Source of the DNA: Phycisphaerae bacterium
Lineage (GTDB): Bacteria; Planctomycetota; Phycisphaerae; Phycisphaerales; SM1A02
Direction of reading: 5' to 3'
Assembly: GCA_002690755.1 (NCBI GenBank)
Contig: NZFT01000085.1
Coordinates: forward strand, 14,964 to 30,196
DNA length: 15,233 nucleotides
Translations under genes and position numbers: made by a program
Shown: one piece after another, positions 1 through 7,900 of the stretch
Layout: each line of letters starts with the position of its first letter
Position numbering within the stretch: the stretch's first letter is position 1
Notes under the pieces: generated by a model
Database searches by the model: none
Seen by the model: only the letters and a program-made list of their open reading frames with translations
What the model was told of the DNA's origin: nothing

Positions 1-449
1 ACGGCGACCCGCATCGACTTCGACCGCAGCGGCGTCATCCGGAGTTCGAGCATGCCGGTTTCCACGGCGTTGCTCCAGTCGAGCGTGGTCGCCGTCGCCC
101 CGGCGTCCGACATCGTCGACGCACCGTCCGTGAATTCCACGACCATCGGTTCGAAGCCCGATCGGACCACGAGCCATGATGCGTCCCGCCGGCTTGCGGA
201 AAGCGATGCGCGACCATGGTGGTCGGTGGTCACCAGCGAGTCATCCGCGAGCCCCTGCAACCATCCGCCATCGACGTGCGGAGCGATCCGTACGCCATCG
301 ACCGGAAGTCCGGTGTCGACGTTGGTGGCCAGAATCGCGAGATTCCGGGTCACCTGATGGGATGCGCAGCCCACGAAGGTGGCGACGAACGCGGCGGCGA
401 CGAGGCCGCCGGCGAGATGATGACCGATGCGTGAAACGACCTGCGACAT
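1..449 (-). CDS. Predicted lipoprotein with a transthyretin/carboxypeptidase-regulatory-like beta domain (3' end outside window)
   Basis: The frame opens with ATG at 447-449 (read on the minus strand) and stays open for 149 codons to the left edge, so the C-terminus is missing. An exceptionally good Shine-Dalgarno (GGGAGGG, 457-463) sits 7 bases before the ATG, which fixes the start. The N-terminus is a lipoprotein signal: Arg7 and two His, then a hydrophobic stretch (LAGGLVAAAFVATF), then the lipobox FVGC with Cys28 as the predicted lipidated residue. From about residue 37 the chain reads like a small beta-sandwich of the carboxypeptidase-regulatory/transthyretin type, with the pattern 'D-T-G-x-P-V-x-G-V', 'T-D-x-x-G-R-A-x-L' and 'x-V-x-x-G-F-E-P'. 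That fold is inferred from the pattern only. Such domains usually have structural or binding roles on the cell surface. No enzyme motif is visible. It lies 119 bases downstream of the ACT-domain gene on the same strand and may share its transcript. The specific function is unknown. Confidence 0.8.
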   Translation of the reverse strand, partial: MSQVVSRIGHHLAGGLVAAAFVATFVGCASHQVTRNLAILATNVDTGLPVDGVRIAPHVDGGWLQGLADDSLVTTDHHGRASLSASRRDASWLVVRSGFEPMVVEFTDGASTMSDAGATATTLDWSNAVETGMLELRMTPLRSKSMRVA

Positions 450-456
450 GGAAAGA

Positions 457-463
457 CCCTCCC
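457..463 (-). promoter_or_regulatory. Strong ribosome binding site of the leftmost lipoprotein gene
   Basis: Read on the minus strand the bases are GGGAGGG, ending 7 bases before the ATG at 449. This is close to the anti-Shine-Dalgarno complement at ideal spacing and decides the start codon of a gene not otherwise delimited in the window. Confidence 0.7.
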
Positions 464-523
464 GGAGAACGACCTCGCACCGATGTGCGATCAAACGAGA
501 TGTCGTCCTCGTGCCGCGGTCGC

Positions 524-544
524 GTTGGTCGGATTCCGATCAAC
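524..544. repeat. Short inverted repeat between the ACT-domain gene and the lipoprotein gene
   Basis: GTTGGTCGG at 524-532 and CCGATCAAC at 536-544 flank a 3-base loop. In plus-strand RNA all nine pairs form, one of them G-U. In the minus-strand transcript of the flanking genes one A-C mismatch remains. There is no U-tract, so it is not a convincing terminator. It could be a weak attenuating hairpin in the 450-568 spacer or chance. I see nothing else in that spacer apart from the ribosome binding site. Confidence 0.3.
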
Positions 545-568
545 CCCGACGAACGAGGAGCCGGGGCC

Positions 569-1051
569 TCACAGGTCGCCGTCGCGCCGTTCTCGGACCC
601 GGGATTCAGTCTGGCCGCCCGACTGGTGATCGACGAGCTCGATGCCCGCCGAACGCCAGGCCGCCTCCGCGACCGGGCCACGCCCTTCGTCCACGAGGAT
701 CCAGTCGGTGTCGAACGTCGAGATCGCGAGGACCGGTACGCCCGCTTCACGAAGTGGTCGGATCAGTTCGAGCAGGACGCCGACCAGCTCGAAGTCGAGC
801 TTGCCCGGGACCGACCACGCGAGATACGGACCACTTCGCCCCGGATCGGGACTGGCCGCGACGGCAGGATCCTCCCACGCCCGGACGAGGGTGGTCTCTT
901 CGGGGGTTCGGATCACCGCGTCAAGGGGCCCCGGCGGCGCATCACCCGCCGGCGGCACGGGTGCCTGGGGCGATAGTCGCAGGACCGCGATCCGACCCGT
1001 TCGCCGTTGGAGCTTTCGACCCGCGTCCTGCTTCGAAGAATGGTCGACCAT
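569..1051 (-). CDS. ACT-domain protein, COG3603 type (tandem ACT-like, putative amino-acid sensor)
   Basis: The product is 160 residues, slightly longer than the roughly 130-residue family norm. The recognisable core begins at residue 19 ('GRIAVLRL') and continues with 'GPLDAVIRTPEETTLV' (41-56), 'GKLDFELVGVLLELIRPL' (83-100) and 'AGVPVLAISTFDTDWILV' (103-120), then a final helix and strand to about 140. This order, especially the GVL...L..AGVPVLAISTFDTD stretch, is characteristic of stand-alone ACT-domain proteins (COG3603/ACT_7), related to amino-acid-binding regulatory domains such as those of aspartokinase. Binding of an amino acid in the cytoplasm is the expected role. Ligand and target are unknown, and no catalytic residues are seen. 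ATG at 1051 is the only Met start and lacks a good ribosome binding site, so residues 1-18 may not be native. A charged tail follows residue 140. It is divergent from the tRNA gene and upstream of the lipoprotein at 449 on the same strand. Confidence 0.85.
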   Translation of the reverse strand: MVDHSSKQDAGRKLQRRTGRIAVLRLSPQAPVPPAGDAPPGPLDAVIRTPEETTLVRAWEDPAVAASPDPGRSGPYLAWSVPGKLDFELVGVLLELIRPLREAGVPVLAISTFDTDWILVDEGRGPVAEAAWRSAGIELVDHQSGGQTESRVRERRDGDL

Positions 1052-1140
1052 GGCTGCGGATCCAGGGAGCGTCCCGGTGGCATCCCGCGAGGTTCGAGGC
1101 CCCTGCGGGCGGCTCGGGCGGCGGTCCCGACCGGTGGAGG

Positions 1141-1168
1141 TTGACCGAAACGGGACCGGGTGTAGAAT
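1141..1168 (+). promoter_or_regulatory. Sigma70-type promoter of the tRNA-Gln gene
   Basis: TTGACC at 1141-1146 and TAGAAT at 1163-1168 are separated by 16 bases, close to the housekeeping consensus in both hexamers. Initiation would be expected near 1175, about 20 bases before the tRNA 5' end, leaving a short leader for RNase P to remove. The rest of the 1052-1193 region shows no equally good promoter for the divergent ACT-domain gene. Confidence 0.7.
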
Positions 1169-1193
1169 CTCACGTTCGACAGACGTCGACCAG

Positions 1194-1264
1194 TGGGGAT
1201 TAGTGTAACGGTAGCACGACTGATTCTGATTCAGTTAGTCCAAGTTCAAATCTTGGATCCCCAG
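1194..1264 (+). tRNA. tRNA-Gln, anticodon CUG
   Basis: The sequence folds into a full cloverleaf. The acceptor stem pairs TGGGGAT (1194-1200) with ATCCCCA (1257-1263), with discriminator G1264. The D-arm is GTG/CAC around a 9-base loop. The anticodon stem pairs ACTGA (1219-1223) with TCAGT (1231-1235) around loop TTCTGAT, placing anticodon CTG at 1226-1228. The variable loop has four bases, and the T-stem pairs CCAAG with CTTGG around TTCAAAT. The weak U1-A72 pair followed by GGGG, and the U-U-C-U-G-A-U anticodon loop, are typical glutamine identity elements. The CCA end is not encoded (the DNA reads GTTC after position 1263), so it must be added by nucleotidyltransferase. It reads CAG codons. 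At about 45% G+C (32 of 71 bases) it is clearly poorer in G+C than its surroundings. Confidence 0.95.
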
Positions 1265-1270
1265 TTCAAG

Positions 1271-1309
1271 AAGCGGGAGACCCGACGTTTCGTCGGGTCT
1301 CCCGCTTTT
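1271..1309. terminator. Bidirectional intrinsic terminator between tRNA-Gln and the lipoprotein gene
   Basis: A perfect 17-bp stem (1271-1287 with 1291-1307, loop TTT) has a 15-bp GC-rich core. On the plus strand it starts 7 bases after the tRNA and is followed by a short T run (1306-1309). On the minus strand it lies about 45 bases past the stop codon at 1354, and the transcript then reads CTTCTTG, a weaker U-rich tail. It is therefore well placed to stop both the tRNA transcript and the secretin-lipoprotein transcript coming from the right. Confidence 0.9.
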
Positions 1310-1353
1310 CATTTCACATCGTCCGACGCGACTCGCGCTCACGACGCCGTCGC

Positions 1354-1938
1354 TCAGAAGAGCCGGAACGGAACCCGCTGGACGGAGGAGACCACCGGCT
1401 CGCCACCGTCTTCCGGGAGGAACCGGACCACGAGATCCGCACTGTCCACCGCCAGTTCGCTCAAACCGATCGCGCCGAGGTCGAGCGAGATCTGGTAGCC
1501 GGGGCCGATCAGGTTGTCGACCTGCGCCGCCGCCATGTCCTGCGGGCCGAGCGTCCAGGTCGCGAGCGGCGCCGCAGAGGCCCCCTGAATCGGGTCGAAC
1601 CCGCCGAGTTCGAACAGGTCGAACACCAGCGTGCCGGTCGCGAATCTCGGGATGGGGTAGGGCCGCGAGAACAGGTAGACCCCGGCCCCGAGCAGGTTGG
1701 GAAATCCGTTGCCGGTGGTGTCGATCGGCTGCTGCGACTTCAACACCGAGATCGCGTTGATCGGGTCGCCCGAGGACGCGGGCGGCACCTTCCGCGGATC
1801 CGGCGGCAACGGCCGTCCCGTCGTGGACTCGACCGAGTCCGTGACGCATCCCGCGAGCGTCGACGCCGCCGCGACCGCGACCACCGCGGCCACCCGGAAT
1901 CCGCGGCCGCGTCCGATGATTCGATTCCCTTGCGTCAC
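1354..1938 (-). CDS. Predicted lipoprotein immediately downstream of the giant secretin; function unknown
   Basis: The product is 194 residues if the GTG at 1936-1938 is the start. This start lies 7 bases after the secretin stop codon. It gives a textbook lipoprotein signal: Arg at 6, 10, 12 and 15, a hydrophobic run 'VAAVVAVAAAST', and lipobox LAGC with Cys31. A Met further upstream (2064) would add a very basic stretch overlapping the secretin gene in another frame and is not credible. After Cys31 comes a Pro/Ser-rich linker (about 38-58), then a part with 'TTGNGFPNLLGAGVYLF', and a probably beta-rich C-terminal half with 'TGTLVFDLFELGGFDP', 'WTLGPQDM' and 'LVVRFLPEDGGEP', ending in Phe. 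I do not recognise the family. The tight spacing suggests cotranscription, perhaps translational coupling, with the secretin. A lipoprotein next to a secretin recalls pilotins (GspS/PilW-like), but that is inference from position only. Predicted location is the outer membrane. Confidence 0.8.
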   Translation of the reverse strand: MTQGNRIIGRGRGFRVAAVVAVAAASTLAGCVTDSVESTTGRPLPPDPRKVPPASSGDPINAISVLKSQQPIDTTGNGFPNLLGAGVYLFSRPYPIPRFATGTLVFDLFELGGFDPIQGASAAPLATWTLGPQDMAAAQVDNLIGPGYQISLDLGAIGLSELAVDSADLVVRFLPEDGGEPVVSSVQRVPFRLF

Positions 1939-1945
1939 GTTGATC

Positions 1946-4900
1946 TCAGGCCTCTTCTTCCGTCGACTCGGAGGGCGATTCGTCCTCCGTGGATCCCTTG
2001 GCGTCATCGGCGTCCTTGGACGTCTCGATCGGTTCAAACGACTCACCGAGTTCGCTGTCGCCACCTTCGAGACGACCGCCTCGAATCTCGCGCCGGATCT
2101 TTTCGGGGAGCGGAAGCTCGTCGACCAGGGTGTCCGTGATGTCGCGAAGCGATCCCTTGCCCATGTCCGTGTTGCTGACCACCCGCGGCGTGAGCACGAT
2201 CAGGAGTTCGGTCCGGCGTCGCACCTCGGACTCCGAACGGAACAACCCGCCGATCAGGGGGATGTCGCCGAGCAACGGAATCTTCATGTCGCGGCGTTCG
2301 CTGTTCTCCTCGATCAGGCCGCCGATGACCACCGTCTCCCCGTCCTTGACCGTGACGGTGGTGTCCGCGGTCCGCTTGATGATGATCGGGCTGCGGAAGT
2401 TCTCGCTGATGTCCGTGGTCTTCTCGCTCAGGCGCGAGATCGTGGGCCGGATGTCCATTCGCACGAAGCCGTCCGGATTGATGGAGGGCTTCACCTCGAG
2501 AATGATGCCCACGTCCTGGGCCTGCACGGTCGTACTCTGGGTGCCGGTGTCGAAGGTCGCGATGGAATCCGGAAGCCGGATCTCCTGGCCGACCTGGATC
2601 CGACCCTCCTCGTTGTTCGCGACCGTGATCGAAGGGTTCGAGAGCAGCTGCAACCGTCCTTGGGCGTACATCGCGCTGAGGACGAGATTGAGATCGTTGA
2701 AACCCACCGAGAACGAACCCGACACCGGCTGGCTGAAGGCCCCGAAGACGTCGGTGCTGCTGTAACGCACCGAACCCGCGGTCCGGAGCGGCACGACCCC
2801 GACCTTCTCGTTGAGGGTGACCCCGAAGTCCGAGTCGTCGTCGAGGGTGATCTCCGCGAGCATGACCTGGATCAGGACCTGCGGCGGATCGACGTCGAGT
2901 TCCTTGATGATCGACTCGACCTGCTCCATGTACCGCGGCGAGGCGTTGACCAGGACCGCGTTGCTCTTCACGTCGCCGACGATCGTCACCTCGCGTTCGA
3001 GGAGCCGGGCGGCCGAGGGAAGCTGATCGGAATTCAACGTCTCGACGAGCTTTCGCTGGTCCTCGCTCACGAACTCGCTGACCACCCGGGCCACCTCGCC
3101 GGCTTCCGCGTTCCGAAGCGGATAGACCAGGGTCTGCCGCTCGTTCGCCTCTTCGGCGTCGAGCTCCCTGACCACCTCCCCGACCAGTTCGAGGTACTTC
3201 GGCGTGCCGGAGACGATCAACGCGTTGGTCCGACTGTCGACGGTGATCGACAACGCCTGGCGCTCGTCCGGAACCATGGTGAGATCGGTGCCGAACATCT
3301 CGGTCTCCGTGCCGCCACCCGGCAGGCTCGAGACTTCGACGGCTTCGCCGATGTCCTCCCGCGGCTTGAGGACGTAGAGACTCCCCTGCTGCCGGAGCTG
3401 GAAGAGTTCGGTCAGGATCTCCGCCATCGCGTCCGCGTCGGCGTTCTCCAGCTTGAAGACCTCGATCCGCTTCGAACCCGTGGAACTGGTGTCGAGGTCG
3501 CGGATCATCCGCTCGATGAGCAACATCGAATCCCGCGGGGCGGAGACGATCACGGTGTTGGTCCGCACGTCGGGCGTGAGCGCGATCGAGTCGCGGATGG
3601 CGCTCGAGACCTCGACCTCCATGCCGTCGGGATCGTCACCCGGCTCGACGCCTTCCATCTCCTTGAGGTACCGCATCACGGTGCCGCGCTGTCCGGCTCG
3701 TCCACGTCGGCCGCCCCCGCCGTCGAGCACGCTTTCGATCAGGGCGACGGTCTCGAGGACGTTGGCCGACGCCAGCGGCACGTACTTCACTTCGACGATC
3801 GCGCCGGGCTGCTCGGAATCGAGTCGCGACACCAGATCCCGGATCGCCGCGATGTCCGCGGGCGTGCCGGTCGCGAGGATCGCGTTGATCCGATCGTCGG
3901 CGTTCACCCGCACGACCTCCTCGCCCCGGCGACGGTTCTCCGTCTCGACGTAGAGGTCCTCGACGAGATCGACCAGGTCCGACGCCCGGTTGCGGGCGAC
4001 CGGGATGATCTCGAGCGAGTGCCCGCCGATTCGATCCGACTGGGCCTGCATGAGGACGTCGACCAGATCGCGGATCACGGTCTGGTTCTCACGGCTGGCC
4101 GCCACGATCAACGAGTTGCTTCCATCCAGCGGTTCGATCGAGACGCGGTCGCTCGGCCCCTCGGCTTCGCCGAGACTCTGCATTCGATCCCGCATCAGGG
4201 ACTCGAGCCTCGGCGCCATCTCGCGAGCCGATCCTGAATCGAGCGTGAGCACCTCGATCTCGACCGCGGAATTCAGCGGCGTCTCGGAAAGCCGCTTGAC
4301 GAGATCCTCGATCGACCGGCGGTCTTCCGGGCTCGCCGCGACGAGCAGCGAGTTGGTGCGGGGGTCGGTGATCACCAGCGGCCGTTGCCGTCGGGCGACG
4401 TCGGCGGGGAGATCCGCGTACCGACGTTCCATCACCTGCTCGACGGCCCTGGCGACCCGTTCCAGTCCGCCCCGGGTCACCGGCACCACGCGGATGTCCG
4501 CGGCGTCGCCGATCGAATCCAGATCGAGATCCGAAGCGAGGCGCTCCACCACGTCGAAGGTGTCGTTGCCGGCGGCGACGACCAGCGAGTTGGAGCGGTC
4601 GTCGGACATGATCACGGCCTGCTCCAGTTCGGCCGTCTCGGGTTGCACCCGGCGAAGCCGTTCGAGACGGGCGTCCATCAGCGACTGGATCATCGGGGCC
4701 AGCCGGGAGGCGCTCGCGTTGGCGAGCTCGATGATCCGGATCTCGCGGAAGTCCACCGGCACCTCGACGTCGAGTCGGGCCAGAAGATCCTCGAAGAGTT
4801 CGAAGCTTCGACCACTGGTCGATACCACGATCGAATTGGTCCGGACGTCGGGGACCGCCTTGATCCGATCCTCGTCACGGATCAGGCCCGATCGGTACTG

Positions 4901-7900
4901 CTGCTCGAAGAGCTGCCGGATCACGGTGGTGATCCGTTCCGAGGAGCCGTGTTCGACCGCGTAGATGCGGACCGCCGCGCCGGGGGCCGCGGCTTCGATG
5001 TCGAGCATCGCCACCAGTTCCTCGACCAGCGAGAGATTGGGCGGGCTCGCCACCACCACGAGGGCGTTCAACTGGGCGTCGGCCTTGACCATGAGGCGGG
5101 ACAGCGGCACGAAGACGTCGCTCTCCACCGCCCGGTCTCCACCCGCCCGCATCGCCCGCATCCGGGCGACCTGCGTCTGCATCGGCGTTCCGCCCGGAAT
5201 GTCGGTCTGGCCTTCGACCACCGCCGCCTGCACGAAGTCCGCGAGGTCGCCGGCGTCGGCGTACTTCAGGGGAATCACCCTGGCCTCCACCCATCCCGTT
5301 CCCACCTCGGAGTCGAGCTTGCCGACCATCACCTCGACGAAGGCGACCGCGGATTCCTTGCCCACCGCGATGACGGTGTTGGTCCGCTCGTCGACGGTCA
5401 GGGCGGCACGCCCGGTGAGCGACGCGCCGATCGCCCCTTCGGGAATCGCCGGGATGTCGGAACCCGGCAGCACCGCGAGGTCGCGGCCCTGCTCGAAGAG
5501 ATCGTCCACGACGCCCACGAACCGGTCGGCGGCCATGTTCTCGAGCGGGAAGATCTGGACGGTGAGGGCTTCGGTGGTGGGAAGTCGATCGAAGAGTCGG
5601 GCGACCTCCACCAGGGCCCGCGTGTTCGCCGGCGTGGAACTGATGAGAATCGAGTTGCCGGCGACGTCCGCGGTGACCCGGATCGGACTGGCCAGATCGA
5701 GCGCAATCGGGGTGCTTCGTCCACCGACCACGTTCAATCGGCGAATCTGCTCCTTCACCGCGGCGGCGATCGCGGTGCTGTCGGGCCCGCCGCCGGCGGG
5801 ATCGATCACCTGATCGATGAGGGCGACGACCGCGGCGGCCTCGGCCTGCTGCAACTGCACGATGCGGACTTCATTGGTCGCGAAATCGGCCTCGGGCTGG
5901 GCGTCGATCGCCTTGAGGATCCCGACCACGGTCTCCCGATCGGCGGGATTCGCCACCACCAGCAGGGCGTTGCGTCCTTCCACCGCGGAGATCTTGATCG
6001 GCTCCACGACGAGTCGCGAGGTGGAGTCCGCGGGCTGGGCCTTGTCGAGGCCGATCCGCTTCACCGCCCGTTCCGCGACGCTTGCCGGAACGTTCTCGAG
6101 GTCGATGAGGAAGATCCCCTGGCCGGCCGCGGGCGCGAGTCGGTCCATCTCGCGAATCGTCGTCGCGACCTCTTCGAAGAACGGACCGGTGGACGCGATG
6201 ACCAGTGCGTTGCCGACCGCATCCACGTCGATCGAGAACGGAACCTTCGCCTGGGACGCCTTGGTCGCGTAGGCGGCGCGAACCGATGCCGCGACCCGGG
6301 CCGCGGGCGCGGACTCGAGCCGGACCACCCGGACCGACACGCCCTTCACGTCGGACTCCTGCTGAAGCGCGGTCGCGAGCGTCCGGATCTGGGCGAACTC
6401 CTCCTCGTCGGCCCGGACGATGACCGCGTTGGACGGACGGTCGCCCACGATGCGGAGGGTGCCGCCTCGGTTCTGACCTTCCGGGAGATAGATGGTCCGC
6501 AACGCCTCGGCGAGCGACTCGGGGTCGCCCGCTCCGACCGGAATCAGTCTCGGAGCCGGAAGCCGCACGAACTCCGCGATGTCGAGCTGGGCGATGATCC
6601 GTTCGATCTTCTGAAGGTTCTGACGATTGGCGGACACCACCAGCGAGTTGGTCTGGACTTCCGCACTGGCGCTCACCCACTCCTCGCTCTGCATCAACAC
6701 CGGCGGTGACTGCTCGCCCCGCTCCCGGTTCGAACGATCGTCGTCGGCCTGCCGGGGCTCCTCCCGATTCGGCCGTCGCCCACCGCGACGGGCCGCCTCC
6801 ACCTGGGGACGGAACGCGTCGTTGATCGCCCGGGCGACGCTTCGGGCGTCGGCATAGACGAGCGGAAGCACCGCGAGCTGGAGGGAGGCGTCGTATTCCT
6901 CGCTGTCCAGCTGCTCCACGAGCGCGAGTATTCCCGCCCACTCTTCTTCCGCGGCGGTGACCACCAGGCTGTTCGTCGCTTCGTCGGCGATGATCCGCAC
7001 GTTCTGCTTGTCGGGGGTGTCCGCCTCGAGCGCGAAGGGACCGTAGAAGTTGCCGAGGGCGTCCTTCAGTTTCATCGCGTCCGCGAACTGCAGGGCGACG
7101 AAGTCGGTTCGACGGGTCCGGGTTCCCGGCGCGTCGAGCTCGGAGAGAATCGTGTCGATCACCTCGAATTGATCGGGCGTCGCGCCGACGATGAGCTGGT
7201 TCTCGAATCGGTTGTAGTCGACCGCGACGTCCTGCCAGTCGAGCCCACGGGCCAACAGCAGCCGGTTCAAGGTGAAGGACACGTCGACCGCAGGGGCGTG
7301 TTCGAGGGAAATGATCCGGTATTCGATCGGACTTCGGGCCGGCGCCTCCTCGAGCTTCGCGAGAATCGACTCGATGACCGGCAGGCTCTCCCGGGTCGCG
7401 GTGACGACGATCGAATTCGATCGCCGGTCCGCCACGATGATGGCCTGGACTTCGATCGGCGTTGCGTCCGGATCCTCGTCCATGGCGATCGAGATGCCGG
7501 TGGTCCGTCCGTCCTCGTCGAGACGAAGCGTCTCTCCGAGGATCCGCGTCGCCTCGCCGGCGTCCGCGACCTCGAGGTTGTAGGTGCGGATGACGCTCTC
7601 CGCGGTGTCGTCGGGCGCGTCGAGGCGGTTGATCAACGCGGCGATCTGCGGGTAGAGCGAGGCGGGCGCGTTGACGAGGATCGAGTTGGTCCGGGCGTCG
7701 GGCGTGATGACCACGCCGTCACCACCCCGGCGGTCGAACTGGGCACCGATCAGGGCCGCCATGTCGGCGGCGTCGCCGCGTTCGATCACCACGATCTCGA
7801 GCGACCTCGATCCGGTGAGATCGGGTGCGTCGATCCGGGCGACCAGATCCTTGACCATTCGAACGTCGTCCTCGGTGCCCGCGACGATCATCGCGCCGGA

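Noticed and set aside
241..750. Arg/Ser-rich minus-strand frame spanning the lipoprotein-ACT gene spacer
   Set aside because: It overlaps two better-supported genes in another frame and has the composition of a GC-rich frame shadow.
1939..2064. Extended N-terminus for the lipoprotein, starting at the Met at 2064
   Set aside because: It would overlap the secretin gene out of frame and add a very basic segment before the signal peptide. The GTG at 1938 gives a normal lipoprotein signal and tight operon spacing.
1697..4237. An 846-codon open frame on the plus strand, opposite the secretin
   Set aside because: It lies antisense to a strongly supported gene. Its translation is low in hydrophobics and full of His, Asp, Arg and Leu runs typical of the complement of GC-rich codons. 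No domain or ribosome binding site is seen.
4385..6709. A 774-codon open frame on the plus strand
   Set aside because: Also an antisense shadow of the secretin repeats, with the same His/Asp/Arg-rich composition. Repetition in it only mirrors the repeats of the real gene.
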